A stretch of 64,000 bases of DNA from UBA4582 sp002389265 (lineage in GTDB: Bacteria > Pseudomonadota > Gammaproteobacteria > Pseudomonadales > Azotimanducaceae). The notes below the pieces were generated by a model. The model saw nothing but the letters and a program-made list of their open reading frames with translations, was not told the DNA's origin and ran no database searches. The stretch covers positions 434,001-498,000 of the forward strand of contig CALSRT010000002.1 of assembly GCA_943788825.1 (NCBI GenBank), read 5' to 3'. Shown here piece after piece: positions 9,125-19,004 of this stretch. The position numbers and the translations under genes are program-made. Each line of letters starts with the position of its first letter. The stretch's first letter is position 1.

Positions 9125-9647
9125 ATGATTTGTTTAACCGAGCGGCTATATGTCCGGCAGTTTGAGATGACTGACCTCGATGTTTTTGCAGTCTTGTGTG
9201 CTGATGCGGTCGTGTTGCGGTATGTTGGTGACGGTACCCCCGTTAGCGAGGAGTGAAGTTGCAAACTGGATTCAGATCTGTGAACAAAAATATGCCACCC
9301 GAGGCTATGGCACTTCAGCGGTGTTTACTCGTAGCGATGACCGGTTCATAGGTTATTGCGGTGTGGTGCGCGCACCGAACAATGATTTCGATGAGCTTGT
9401 TTATGTTTTTCATAGCGCTGTTTGGGGTCAAGGTTTTGCCACAGAAGCCGCGGCAGCCATGCTCGATTATGTTTTCAGTATGAGTGCTCTGGCAGATATT
9501 TACGCCACGATTGATCCACTAAACACCGCTTCCATCGGGGTCGTGAAGAAACTCGGTTTTGAGTACGATCGAGAAGAAATGGATGACTTGGGGCCTGTTG
9601 CGTTTTATCGGTTGTCCCGAATCCAGTGGTTAAGACTGCGGGTCTAG
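9125..9647 (+). pseudogene. GNAT acetyltransferase broken by a single-base frameshift
   Basis: From the ATG at 9125 the sequence reads MICLTERLYVRQF, the usual start of a RimJ-type N-acetyltransferase, to GDGTPVSEE, then hits TGA at 9254-9256. The rest of the domain continues in the next frame: EVANWIQICEQ, then the acetyl-CoA motif VWGQGFATEAAA and NTASIGVVKKLGF. Dropping the T at 9254 fuses the halves as SEEEVANW with no loss. The later ATG at 9180 opens a Cys-rich leader that is not family-like. There is no homopolymer at the break, so a real mutation is possible. A sequencing error is the alternative. Confidence 0.82.
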
Positions 9648-9790
9648 TTGTCGCTCGCGATCAGAAGCGGGCTAACCACAAGTCTCTCGACAGTGTCCTA
9701 TAGCCTAAGAGGTTGTCGTATACCGGCCGCTGACGTTGTATGGTTAGGCGTTTTAGTAGCCCTTGCAGGGGTCATTCGGGTGAGGAAAAT

Positions 9791-10900
9791 ATGTACGATA
9801 TTATTGTGATTGGCGCCGGTATAGCCGGCGTGTCGGCGGCAGCAGAATTGGCTGCAGATGCCAAGGTGCTGTTGTTGGAGTTGGAAGCCAGGCCGGGCAT
9901 GCACGCGACGGGCCGATCAGCGGCATACTATGCGCCCACTTATGGTAACGCTGTCGTCCAAAACCTGACTGCCGCCAGCGAAAGTTTCTTTCGCAGCCCA
10001 CCGGCCGAATTTACAGACAGCCCCCTGCTTCGGCCTCGGGATGCGTTGTTTGTGGGAACGCCAGCCCAGGCCTTGAGTATCGCCGAGATGCAGGCAGAAA
10101 ATCCCTCATTGATCGCCATGAGCGCCGAGGATCTGGTTCGGCGAGTGCCGATTGTAAAGCCAGATGTCCTGGCCCAGGGTCTTCTCGATCCAGTGGGCGG
10201 TGACCTGGACGTGGATGCGATCCTGCAAGGGTATCTGCGTTTATATCAACGACGGGATGGTGAATTACGGACGCGGTCCGGGGTTAAGGGGCTGCGTTAT
10301 CACGAAGGCCTTTGGCAGGTTGATCTGGGCGCCGAGACAGTGACTGCGGCGATTGTGGTCAATGCCGCAGGTGCTTGGGCTGACTCGGTCGCGGCGCTGG
10401 CGGCAGTGAAGCCGTTGGGTTTGGTGCCCAAGCGGCGCACGGCTATCTTGCTCAAAGCGCCACCCTCGGTGGATATCACCGATTGGCCACTGTTGATTGA
10501 TGTCGATGAGCAATTTTACTTTAAGCCAGATGCGGGCCAAATTCTGCTGTCACCGGCAGATGAAACCCCGTCGGTACCCTGTGATGCGCAAGCCGATGAG
10601 TTGGATATTGCGGTGGCGATGGATCGATTCCTGCGAGTTGTCGACCTGGATATTCAGTCCATCAATCATCGTTGGGCGGGTCTGCGCACCTTCGCGCCGG
10701 ACAAGACCTTTGTGGTGGGTTTCGATGCGCAAGCCAAGGGTTTCTTTTGGCTTGCCGGTCAGGGCGGCTACGGGGTTCAAAGTGCACCAGGGATGGCGAA
10801 TCTGGCTCGCCATCTGCTACTCAAAACCACCTTGTCAGCGGCTGATAAACGGCTGCGAGACAGTGTCGAGGCGGTTGCCCCGACACGATTCTCGACCTAG
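9791..10900 (+). CDS. FAD-dependent oxidoreductase (D-amino acid oxidase/DAO family)
   Basis: A 369-residue flavoenzyme of the DAO superfamily, which oxidises amines or amino acids. The dinucleotide motif GAGIAG is at 8-13 and an acidic strand end follows (LLLELEA). The C-terminal AGQGGYGVQSAPGMANL closes the FAD site. RWAGLRTFAPDKTFVVGFD is a typical DAO-family segment. The start at 9791 has GAGGA a few bases upstream; an earlier in-frame start at 9740 would add 17 non-conserved residues before the Rossmann strand. Substrate is unknown. It converges with the M81 gene. Confidence 0.88.
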   Translation: MYDIIVIGAGIAGVSAAAELAADAKVLLLELEARPGMHATGRSAAYYAPTYGNAVVQNLTAASESFFRSPPAEFTDSPLLRPRDALFVGTPAQALSIAEMQAENPSLIAMSAEDLVRRVPIVKPDVLAQGLLDPVGGDLDVDAILQGYLRLYQRRDGELRTRSGVKGLRYHEGLWQVDLGAETVTAAIVVNAAGAWADSVAALAAVKPLGLVPKRRTAILLKAPPSVDITDWPLLIDVDEQFYFKPDAGQILLSPADETPSVPCDAQADELDIAVAMDRFLRVVDLDIQSINHRWAGLRTFAPDKTFVVGFDAQAKGFFWLAGQGGYGVQSAPGMANLARHLLLKTTLSAADKRLRDSVEAVAPTRFST

Positions 10901-10945
10901 GTTGTCGATGACAGAGCCGGTTTTCTGCCGGGTTATTGAGCACGG

Positions 10946-12375
10946 CTAAGGATAGCTGGCCGCGGCATCAATGGGCCACAATGGACCGGTGGCGAACTGG
11001 CGCGGAAAAATCTCGACCTTGTGGGTGGTGAGCCCAGGGGTGTCAGCGGTGATAATCTCAGCGGCGATGTCTGTGAAACCGGCGCGAAAATGATTGGAAG
11101 ACTTCAAGGCGACGATGTCGTACGCCGTCACGTCGATGCCGAGGGCCTGAAAGGGCCCAATATCAAAGGTCTGAGAACGTTTTGAGGCGACGATAATGTC
11201 TATGCCATCGACCACCAGTCTGGCCATTTTGCCAAGATGCAGGGGCATGCCCTTGAACATGGCGAGCATTCGCAGTTTTCCGTCGTGCAAGGATCTAACC
11301 TGTGCAGTCAGTGGCAGTGGCTGGCCATGGAGGTTGTCATACTTGCCGCCCAGTTCGACCTGAATCGTTGCGCCAACGCCCGCATCGCTGGCTTGCTGGG
11401 CCACCTCGGGATCGACAATAAAACCGAAACAAGCGCGCTCAAGCTGGGCGTCGAGCATGGCCTTCAGCAAGTGAGTGCCGTCGCCGGGTGTGCCGCCACC
11501 ACAATTGTCTGAGGTTTCATTGATCACCACGGGATGTGCTTGGCTCGCCATGGCCGCGGCGACTGCCTCGGCAGCCGACAAGTCTTGAGCGCGAAAATCT
11601 TCTCTGGCGGCCCACAGGTCGGTGGCCAGACCCTTGGCAATCCTCGCCGCCTGTTCGCGGTCGCCGTCGGTGGTGACCACGATATTGATGCCAACGTCCG
11701 GAGTATCGGCGTAGGGGAAACCGTGAAACCAGCTAACATCAATGACCCCGGGCTCTTCTTCCGCCGCCAGCATGATTGCCAGGCGTGCTTTGCCGATACC
11801 GCTGAAGGTCGTGGTGGTGGGCATCAACATGGGCAGCTTTTCCACGTGAGACACAGGTTTTAAATTTTCGGTTGCCATTCGCTTGATGAGCTCGATGGCC
11901 TCACGGGCGCGCCAATGCAGATCAATGTGCGGGTACTGATGACACGCAAAGGTGCCGTCCAGGGCTTCAACCATGGCGGCGGTGATGTTGCCATGGAGGT
12001 CAAAGGTCGCCACAATCCCAGTGCTTGGACCCGCCAGATCGCGGATCGCCTGGACCAGATCGCCTTCAAGATCATGGATACCATCGACCACACCAGCGCC
12101 ATGAAGATCCAGAAAGATCCCGACAATGGGTAGTTGCGGCGCCAGCCCCTGCAGTATTTCAGCCTTGAAGGCGTGGTAGGTCTCCAGCTCAAGCCGCTGG
12201 GTTGTGCTGAGACAACCAGTAACGGCACAACCTCAATGCCCAGTTCAGCGCAGATTGCCAGCGCGCCACTGATACGGGTCTCTGTGCCCCGAAATTGTTG
12301 AAAATCGACGGTGGTGGTTTGGTCCCGGCAATAGGTATTGGTCTCGTGGATGATCCCGGCAATCGCGATACGCAC
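10946..12375 (-). pseudogene. M81 family metallopeptidase (MlrC-like), frameshifted
   Basis: The protein starts at the ATG at 12375 as MRIAIAGIIHETNTY, the hallmark N-terminus of M81/MlrC proteins, and runs to VVSAQPSG. The frame is then lost near 12193-12197. In the adjacent frame it resumes as LELETYHAFKAEIL, then IFLDLHGAGVVDGIHDLEG, and continues to the stop at 10946. Later signatures are WFHGFPYADTPDVG and GGGTPGDGTHLLKAML. One missing base explains the break. Restored, it would have about 476 residues. MlrC cleaves linearised microcystin peptides, but most homologues have unknown substrates. As written, only C-terminal translation from an internal start is possible. Confidence 0.85.
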
Positions 12376-12514
12376 GGTCTATCTTCTGTTGTAGGCAGGG
12401 ACTATAACACTTAGCCCAGACCTTTTAGAACGACCTGCAGCCAGGCGCTTTTGAGGTAGGTCGCTAGCTCGTGGTTATTTAGCGGTGTGCTGGTGTGGCT
12501 GATGCGCCGCCGGT

Positions 12515-12703
12515 TTAGTTGTCGAGCGCTCGGCGCCGGCGGCCCTCAATATTGTCCATGACTCGCATTTTTTCCCGGTCATTGGCAGAGGCCCAGCGGC
12601 CGATCTCCGCAAGACTGCGGAGGCAACCGGTGCAGATATCCTGTTCATCTAGCGTACAGATCGAGATACAGGGTGACTCTATGGGTGAAGGTTGGTCAGT
12701 CAT
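12515..12703 (-). CDS. DUF1289 family small Cys-rich protein
   Basis: A 62-residue protein with the DUF1289 pattern: SPCISIC, then DICTGCLRSLAEIGRW. The four cysteines (12, 16, 24, 27) suggest a metal or Fe-S site, but no function is established for the family. The length is typical. Confidence 0.88.
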   Translation of the reverse strand: MTDQPSPIESPCISICTLDEQDICTGCLRSLAEIGRWASANDREKMRVMDNIEGRRRRALDN

Positions 12704-12849
12704 GGGGGCGGGCTTGGGGAAAACCGTAGTTTAAAGGTCTGGTGCATAAATGCCAGTCTCGTGAGTGCGCCGCCGATATCTCCGGTTTTAGCCGGTGCTA
12801 AAACAATCGCTGGCCAGCAAAAAATACCGATAGCATGTCAGGATGCCCG

Positions 12850-12855
12850 TATAAT
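12850..12855 (+). promoter_or_regulatory. TATAAT -10-like hexamer upstream of CBU_0592-type gene
   Basis: A perfect TATAAT lies about 33 bp before the ATG at 12888. No good -35 hexamer sits 17 bp upstream, so this is a weak promoter candidate. Confidence 0.35.
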
Positions 12856-12887
12856 CATTGGCTTTAGGGTCGGCAGAGATTGGGTAG

Positions 12888-13151
12888 ATGATGGAATACG
12901 CGTGGTATGACTTTGTGGGCAACCTGGGGGTAGTCTGCGTCCTGGGCACTTATCTCAGCTTGCAGCTGGGCCGGTTGGCGCTGAACGGTTTGATGTATTC
13001 CCTGATTAATGGACTCGGTGCCTTGTTGATCCTGGTGTCGTTGCTCTTCAACTTCAACCTGTCCTCCTTTACTATCGAGGTGGTGTGGTTGCTCATCAGT
13101 GCTTACGGGGTCGGAAAGTACCTGATAAATCGCTCGGCGACCAACCCGTAA
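12888..13151 (+). CDS. CBU_0592-type small membrane protein
   Basis: An 87-residue inner-membrane protein with three predicted helices. It matches the CBU_0592 domain style: an N-terminal DFVGNLGVVCVLGTYLSLQL helix, a middle LINGLGALLILVSLLF helix and a C-terminal IEVVWLLISAYGVGKYL helix. The family is widespread in proteobacteria and has no known role. Two adjacent ATGs (12888, 12891) make the exact start uncertain. Confidence 0.8.
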   Translation: MMEYAWYDFVGNLGVVCVLGTYLSLQLGRLALNGLMYSLINGLGALLILVSLLFNFNLSSFTIEVVWLLISAYGVGKYLINRSATNP

Positions 13152-13233
13152 TTCTCGTTAAGCCGCAGTGCGCTGCTCTGGACGCTGGACTTGAAAAAGC
13201 TCACCATAGGCCTTTCACCTGATTCGAGTACCC

Positions 13234-14850
13234 ATGGATTCATTCGATTACATTATTATTGGTGCCGGCACTGCGGGCTGCGTGCTTGCCAATCGCTTAT
13301 CGAAGGACCCGCAGAATCGGGTGCTGCTGGTTGAGGCTGGCGGTAAAGACGACTACTTTTGGATTAATATCCCCGTCGGCTATCTATACACTATCAATAA
13401 TCCACGTACCGATTGGTGTTACACCACAGAGGCCGAGCCTGGCCTCAATGGTCGCAGTATTGGCTATGCGCGCGGTAAAGGCCTGGGTGGCTGTTCATCC
13501 ATTAACGCGATGATTTATATGCGCGGTCAGCGCAGTGACTATGATCACTGGGCCGCACTGGGTAATCGTGGCTGGTCCTGGGATGAGGTGTTGCCGGTCT
13601 TCAAGCAGTCCGAGGACTATCAGCACGGGGCCGACGACTTCCATGGCGAGGGCGGAGAATTGCGGGTTGAAGAGCGCCGAGTCAACTGGCCAATCCTCGA
13701 TGCTTGGCGGCAGGCGGCGGCGGAGACCGGTATCCCGAAGATTGAAGAATTCAATCGCGGTGATAATTTCGGTAACAGCTATTTTCAGGTCAATCAAAAA
13801 CGCGGCACGCGCTGGAGCGGTACGCGGGGTTTTCTGCGCCCCGTCCTCGATCGACCTAACTTGGTGGTCATGACCCAAGCCCAAGTGCTCAAGATTAATA
13901 CTCAGCAAGTGGCGGGTGAAACCCGCGCAACGGGCATTCAATTGCGCACCCGATCGAACCCGTTGGTAGAAACGATTAACGCCAGGCGCGAGGTGATTCT
14001 TGCTGCGGGTGCCATCAATTCACCGCAGCTGCTGCAGGTGTCCGGCATCGGCCCGGCTGAATTATTAAAGGCCCATGAAATTGACGTGGTGCACGACCTG
14101 CCTGGTGTTGGCGAGAATCTGCATGATCATCTGCAGGTTCGTATCGTCTATAAGGTGAGTAACACACGGACACTGAATCAGCGTATGAGTTCACTGTTTG
14201 GCAAGGCCATGATGGGCTTGGAGTATCTGTTGTTTAAGACGGGACCCCTCACCATGCCGCCCTCGCAACTGGGGGCCTTTGCCCGCAGCGATGCGGATCA
14301 AGTGACGCCCAATATCGAATGGCATGTACAGCCCTTGTCGCTAGACAAATTTGGCGAGCCACTCCATCGCTTTAATGCGATTACGCCGTCCGTGTGCAAT
14401 CTGCGACCCACGAGTCGCGGCCATGTGCGGATCAAGAGTCAAGATGCCAGCGTCTATCCGTCGATCACGCTGAATTATCTGGCAACACCGGAAGATCAAA
14501 AGGTCGCCATCGAAGGGATTAAATTTACCCGCAAGATTATGCAAGCGGATGCCTTGAGCCCCTATGCGCCCCAGGAGTACCTGCCCGGTATGCAGGTCCA
14601 GACTGACGCCGAGCTGCTGGCCGCGGCGGGCGACTTAGGCGCGACCATTTTTCATCCTGTGGGTACCTGCAAGATGGGTAACGATCCCCTGGCGGTGGTC
14701 AACGATCGCCTGCAGGTTCATGGCGTCGCGGCTCTGCGAGTCATTGACGCATCGATCATGCCGCGCATCACCTCTGGCAATACCAACGCGCCGACCGTGA
14801 TGATTGCGGAAAAGGGCGCAACCTTTATTCTGGAGGATGCTCGCGCCTGA
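13234..14850 (+). CDS. GMC family FAD oxidoreductase (choline/alcohol dehydrogenase-like)
   Basis: A 538-residue glucose-methanol-choline oxidoreductase that would oxidise an alcohol to the aldehyde. The FAD motif GAGTAG is at 10-15. GMC signature 1 is near 83-105 (GLGGCSSINAMIYMRGQ) and signature 2 is GAINSPQLLQVSGIG. The catalytic His region FHPVGTCKMG is near 473-482, with GNTNAPTVM near 515. The length matches choline-dehydrogenase-like enzymes, which in marine gammaproteobacteria act on many alcohols. An esterase gene follows 54 bp downstream on the same strand and may be co-transcribed. Confidence 0.94.
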   Translation: MDSFDYIIIGAGTAGCVLANRLSKDPQNRVLLVEAGGKDDYFWINIPVGYLYTINNPRTDWCYTTEAEPGLNGRSIGYARGKGLGGCSSINAMIYMRGQRSDYDHWAALGNRGWSWDEVLPVFKQSEDYQHGADDFHGEGGELRVEERRVNWPILDAWRQAAAETGIPKIEEFNRGDNFGNSYFQVNQKRGTRWSGTRGFLRPVLDRPNLVVMTQAQVLKINTQQVAGETRATGIQLRTRSNPLVETINARREVILAAGAINSPQLLQVSGIGPAELLKAHEIDVVHDLPGVGENLHDHLQVRIVYKVSNTRTLNQRMSSLFGKAMMGLEYLLFKTGPLTMPPSQLGAFARSDADQVTPNIEWHVQPLSLDKFGEPLHRFNAITPSVCNLRPTSRGHVRIKSQDASVYPSITLNYLATPEDQKVAIEGIKFTRKIMQADALSPYAPQEYLPGMQVQTDAELLAAAGDLGATIFHPVGTCKMGNDPLAVVNDRLQVHGVAALRVIDASIMPRITSGNTNAPTVMIAEKGATFILEDARA

Positions 14851-14904
14851 CATCGCGATGAGCACCCGCGCGAAACCTCAAACATAGTAACCAACGGCAG
14901 AATC

Positions 14905-15864
14905 ATGATGATTGAAATCAAGCTGGATCCAGAACTGCAAAAAGTGGTCGACGCCGCCAAGGCCGCTAACCCCAATCCACCCCATGCCGCCGATGTACCC
15001 TTGGCGGCACTACGCGCCGGTTATGTGATGATCTCCAGGTTGCAGTCGACTCAGGACATTGCCTGCGATGCTATTACTGACTTTTCGATACCGGGTCCGG
15101 TGGCATCAATTGGCGCGCGGGCTTATGTGCCAAAAGGTGCAGGCGACCAGGTTCTACCCGGCATGATCTTTATTCATGGCGGCGGCTTTATGATCGGCGA
15201 CCTGGATAGCCATGACAGCACCTGCCGCCAGTTGGCCAACAGTGCCGGCGTCAAAGTCATCGCCTTGGATTATCGTCTGGCACCAGAACATAAATTCCCA
15301 GCGGCAGTGGATGACTGTATCGCCGCCAGTCAGTGGATCCACGAGCAGGCTAGCGCGCTGAGCATTGACCCGGATCGCATCGCGATCGGTGGTGATAGTG
15401 CCGGGGGTAACCTGTCGGCAGTGGTCGTTAATCATTTTGCCCACAATGATGGACCCCGCCTGGCGTTTCAATTACTGATCTATCCTGGCATTGACCTAGG
15501 GGTGGAAACCGAATCAAAACAACAGCTGCGCGAAGGGGTGACCCTTGATCAAAGAATTTTGAACTACTTCAGTGAGGGTTATACCGGCGGACTCGATGTA
15601 GACCTGGCTGATCCACGTCTAGCGCCGTCGCGGATGGCTCATCACCACCAAGTGCCGCCGGCGCATATCGTTACAGCGGAATTCGACCCGTTGCGTGATG
15701 ATGGCAAGGCTTACACCGAGATTTTGCAAGCGGCAGGTGTGCCGGTGACCTACCACTGTTATCCAGGGCTAATGCACAACTTTATTCTGCAGACCGCAGT
15801 GGTCAGCAGTTGTCATCAGGCAATAGAAGATATGGCTGCGATACTGAAAAAAGCTTTGGCATAG
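14905..15864 (+). CDS. Alpha/beta hydrolase, hormone-sensitive-lipase family esterase
   Basis: A 319-residue esterase of the HSL (family IV) type. The oxyanion motif HGGGF is near 90, the nucleophile GDSAGG near 163, the acid in EFDPLRDDG near 260, and the His in LMHNF near 291. YRLAPEHKFPAAVDD is a strong family signature. It probably hydrolyses short acyl esters in the cytoplasm. Together with the upstream GMC enzyme it could release and then oxidise an alcohol, which is inference. Start is one of two adjacent ATGs. Confidence 0.93.
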   Translation: MMIEIKLDPELQKVVDAAKAANPNPPHAADVPLAALRAGYVMISRLQSTQDIACDAITDFSIPGPVASIGARAYVPKGAGDQVLPGMIFIHGGGFMIGDLDSHDSTCRQLANSAGVKVIALDYRLAPEHKFPAAVDDCIAASQWIHEQASALSIDPDRIAIGGDSAGGNLSAVVVNHFAHNDGPRLAFQLLIYPGIDLGVETESKQQLREGVTLDQRILNYFSEGYTGGLDVDLADPRLAPSRMAHHHQVPPAHIVTAEFDPLRDDGKAYTEILQAAGVPVTYHCYPGLMHNFILQTAVVSSCHQAIEDMAAILKKALA

Positions 15865-15867
15865 TCG

Positions 15868-15900
15868 AGGTGGGGTCTAGGTAGGGTCCAGGTATGGTCT
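15868..15900 (+). repeat. 11-bp tandem repeat, three units, just after a stop codon
   Basis: AGGTGGGGTCT, AGGTAGGGTCC and AGGTATGGTCT are contiguous (15868-15878, 15879-15889, 15890-15900). They begin 4 bp after the esterase stop. Confidence 0.85.
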
Positions 15901-16016
15901 GGGCAGACTATTGGCATAGCCTTGCTGCAAAATACTGACAGCAAGCACGTGATAAATTTAAGTCGCTGCGATATTCAAAACATGACGCTGACGACCGACA
16001 TAAGGATCAAGGAAGC

Positions 16017-17516
16017 ATGAAGCAATACAACGCCCTTCAGGCGCACTTCGATAAAATCTATGACTTTCAGCATCTGGGTGCGATTTGTGGCTGGGATGAG
16101 GCGGCGATGATGCCTGCCGGGGGCGGCGAGTCTCGAGCTCGCGCCATGTCTACTCTGGGTGTGTTAATACATGAGATGGTGACCGATGATAAAGTCCCGG
16201 ATCTTCTTGTGGGTGCGGCGGCTGAGGCGCTAGATCCTTGGCAGCGGGCTAACTTGCGTGAAATCAGCCGGGCTGTGGTCAGTGCCTCGGCAGTACCTTC
16301 GTCGATCGTGGAAAAATTGGGCTTGGCCACCTCTCGATGCGAGCAGGCTTGGCGGCTTCATCGTGCCGAAAACAACTGGTCAGCCATGGAGCCGTTGTTG
16401 CAAGCGGTGGTGGATATCACTCGAGAGCGCGCTCAAATACTCGCCGATGCCTTTGGCTGCAGCCCCTACGATGCCCTGTTAGATGAATACGAACCCGGCG
16501 CCACCTCTGCCATGGTGGATCGGGTGTTTGCTGATTTAAAGGGTTTTCTGCCAGAATTTGCCGCGCAGGTCATCAACCAACAGGCGGCCGAGCCGGTGTT
16601 GCCGTTAACCGGCGACTTCAGCATTGACAAGCAAAAAGCGTTGGGCGTGGAGGTTATGACTGCCTTGGGCTTTGACTTTGATCACGGTCGGCTGGACATT
16701 AGTCATCACCCTTTTTGTGGCGGTGTGCCAGACGATGTGCGTATTACGACAAGATACAACACCGGCAATTTTGTTGAATCTTTGATGGGTGTGATCCATG
16801 AAACAGGCCATGCGATGTATGAGCAAGGCTTGCCGGCAGACTGGCGGCGACAACCTGTTGGTGAGGCCCTGTCTTCTGGCACTCATGAGAGTCAGTCCTT
16901 GTTGATGGAGATGCAGGCAGGTAGAACTCGTGAGTTTCTGCAGTTTTTAGCGCCTCGAGCGCAACGTATATTTCTCGGCCATGAATCCAATGATCCAGCA
17001 TGGAGTGTCGACAATTTACATCGGTTATACACTCGGGTTGAACGCAGCCATATTCGAGTAGATGCAGACGAGGTGACCTATCCGCTGCATGTCATCTTGC
17101 GCTATGAGCTCGAGAAAGACCTGATTGCCGGCACTTTGAAGGTTAAGGACATTCCTGATGCCTGGGACGCCAAGATGAGTGAGTATCTGGATATTTCAAC
17201 TGCTGGCAATTTCACCGATGGCTGCCTGCAAGACGTGCACTGGCCCGCTGGCTTGTTCGGCTACTTTCCCACTTACACCTTGGGCGCCATGACGGCCGCG
17301 CAACTGTTTGCGGCGGCGACTCGTGAAGTAAAGGATTTGCATGGTGGCATCAGTCGTGGTGATTTTAGTCAATTGTTAGCTTGGCTTCGTGACAAGGTAC
17401 ATGGTCAGGGTAAGTTTTTGTCCTTTGATGAGCTGATGCTTGGCGCAACCGGTGAGACGCTGGACGCCAAACATTTCAAGCAACATTTAACCCAAAGATA
17501 TCAGCAAAGGACCTGA
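16017..17516 (+). CDS. M32 family zinc carboxypeptidase
   Basis: A 499-residue metallocarboxypeptidase of family M32 (thermostable carboxypeptidase 1 type), which trims C-terminal residues from peptides in the cytoplasm. The zinc motif HETGH is at 261-265 inside MGVIHETGHAMYEQGLP. Other family segments are GESRARAMSTL, DVRITTRY and SSGTHESQSLL. AGGAAG lies just before the ATG. The length is normal and the gene looks intact and monocistronic. Confidence 0.95.
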   Translation: MKQYNALQAHFDKIYDFQHLGAICGWDEAAMMPAGGGESRARAMSTLGVLIHEMVTDDKVPDLLVGAAAEALDPWQRANLREISRAVVSASAVPSSIVEKLGLATSRCEQAWRLHRAENNWSAMEPLLQAVVDITRERAQILADAFGCSPYDALLDEYEPGATSAMVDRVFADLKGFLPEFAAQVINQQAAEPVLPLTGDFSIDKQKALGVEVMTALGFDFDHGRLDISHHPFCGGVPDDVRITTRYNTGNFVESLMGVIHETGHAMYEQGLPADWRRQPVGEALSSGTHESQSLLMEMQAGRTREFLQFLAPRAQRIFLGHESNDPAWSVDNLHRLYTRVERSHIRVDADEVTYPLHVILRYELEKDLIAGTLKVKDIPDAWDAKMSEYLDISTAGNFTDGCLQDVHWPAGLFGYFPTYTLGAMTAAQLFAAATREVKDLHGGISRGDFSQLLAWLRDKVHGQGKFLSFDELMLGATGETLDAKHFKQHLTQRYQQRT

Positions 17517-17655
17517 GCTGCTGTCGGCGGTGTCGTATCGGGCGAACTGTTACGCACTTAAGCAGTGCGCGATGCGTCAAATTATACAGCTTGTCACTGG
17601 CTGAAGGGATTGCGTACACTAGAGTCAGTTTTAGTCAATAATTCAGGAGAAATGC

Positions 17656-18066
17656 ATGCCAAACCATACCGGTCAATGCCTTTGCGGCGACATAAAATAT
17701 GTCGTTAATGCCGAACCTTTAATGGCCGGCGTGTGTCATTGCAGAAATTGTCAGCGACAGGGTGGTTCTGCCTTCTCGACTCTGTGGGGCGTGCCCAAAG
17801 TCGCGGTGACCTTCACTGCGGGATCGCCGAAATGCTATTCCGATTCTGACACCGACAGCGGTGGTACCGTACAACGGTTTTTCTGCGGCGAATGTGGATC
17901 ACCCATCTATTCCTTGGTCCCCGGTCAAGACGAAATGATGTTCCTCAAGACGGGCACCTTGGACAATGCTGATGATTTTACGCCAGGATTTCATATCTGG
18001 TGTGACCGCAAGCAACCCTGGGTGGAGATCCCCGCAGGCATGCCAACCATGGCGAGGGGTTCTTAA
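17656..18066 (+). CDS. GFA family (glutathione-dependent formaldehyde-activating-like) protein
   Basis: A 136-residue Zn-binding protein of the GFA fold. Cysteine motifs are GQCLCGDI at the start, CHCRNCQRQGG near 28-38 and FFCGECGSPIY near 76-86. Despite the name, most members have no proven formaldehyde role. AGGAGAAATGC precedes the ATG. Its stop is immediately followed by the ATG of the class II aldolase gene, so the two are translationally coupled. Confidence 0.92.
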   Translation: MPNHTGQCLCGDIKYVVNAEPLMAGVCHCRNCQRQGGSAFSTLWGVPKVAVTFTAGSPKCYSDSDTDSGGTVQRFFCGECGSPIYSLVPGQDEMMFLKTGTLDNADDFTPGFHIWCDRKQPWVEIPAGMPTMARGS

Positions 18067-18822
18067 ATGTCTGGCGCCGAGAAGTTGGCCCAGCAGAAAG
18101 GCGAATTTACACCAGCTCAAGTGCGTGCGCGGCGTCAGCGAGACTGTGCCTTGGGCTATCGATTGCTGGCCGCTCAGCGCTGGGGCGATTTGGGCGATGG
18201 TCACATCAGTGCTCGCGATCCGGAGCGTACTGACTGTTTTTGGATGCTGCGGTACGGCGTTTCTTATCATGCAGCGAAGGTCTCCGATCTGGTGCTGGTC
18301 GGCCCGGACGGCTCTCTGATAGAGGGTGAAGGTGCTGTGAATGTTGCCGGTTACTATATTCACCAGCCGATCTTGGCAGCGCGCCCCGATGCTGTCAGCG
18401 CGGTACATGTGCACACAGGCTGGGGTACACCCTTTTCCTCGGAAGCTCGTTTGCTGGAGCCTATTACCCAGGAGGCCTGTATTTTCTTCGAAGATCACGC
18501 GTTGTTCGACGATGAAGAAGTTCAGGTTCAAAGCCTCGAGGCGGGTGCTAGAATCGCCAAGGCGTTGGGTAACACACGAGCCATTATCCTGCGCAACCAC
18601 GGTTTGTTAACGGTGGGAGATAGTGTCGCAGAGGCTGTGGGTAGTTTTGTCTATATGGAACGTGTGGCCGAAGCGCATATGAAGGTCAGGCAGGTGAAGC
18701 CCATTTCAGCAGCCGCAGCTCGATTTGCTCAAGCTGATTTAGTTAGCCAGGGTATCGGCCGCTCGGGATTTGCTTCCTTGGTGCGACGTCATATTGGCGA
18801 TCCCGAGATCGTAACCCATTAA
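18067..18822 (+). CDS. Class II aldolase/adducin domain protein
   Basis: A 251-residue protein of the class II aldolase/adducin fold, to which L-fuculose-phosphate aldolase and decarboxylase-like enzymes belong. Metal-binding histidines appear in HVHTGWG near 115 and in RNHGLLTVG near 178. The sequence resembles the many uncharacterised adducin-like proteins of gammaproteobacteria more than true sugar-phosphate aldolases. It starts directly after the GFA stop and ends before a terminator, forming a two-gene operon. Confidence 0.9.
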   Translation: MSGAEKLAQQKGEFTPAQVRARRQRDCALGYRLLAAQRWGDLGDGHISARDPERTDCFWMLRYGVSYHAAKVSDLVLVGPDGSLIEGEGAVNVAGYYIHQPILAARPDAVSAVHVHTGWGTPFSSEARLLEPITQEACIFFEDHALFDDEEVQVQSLEAGARIAKALGNTRAIILRNHGLLTVGDSVAEAVGSFVYMERVAEAHMKVRQVKPISAAAARFAQADLVSQGIGRSGFASLVRRHIGDPEIVTH

Positions 18823-18837
18823 GCAGAAGTTATGACA

Positions 18838-18865
18838 AAAAGGTCCGCGTTAGCAGCGACCTTTT
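18838..18865 (+). terminator. Rho-independent terminator after the aldolase gene
   Basis: AAAAGGTC (18838-18845) pairs with GACCTTTT (18858-18865) around a 12-nt loop, 16 bp after the stop. Confidence 0.8.
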
Positions 18866-19004
18866 GCGTGGTAAAAACGCGCCTTATTGGGTTCGTAGTG
18901 GGGAGAAATCAGTTGCTAGCGCCAATAGAAAATCGTTCGGACGTGCAGTGCGCTAGCGTTTCACTAGACGCAAATTTGACCGAATAATAATAAGGAGAAA
19001 TAGA

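Noticed and set aside
9254..9256. TGA in the GNAT gene as a possible selenocysteine codon
   Set aside because: The protein does not continue in the same frame after this TGA; a one-base shift is needed, and no SECIS-like hairpin fits.
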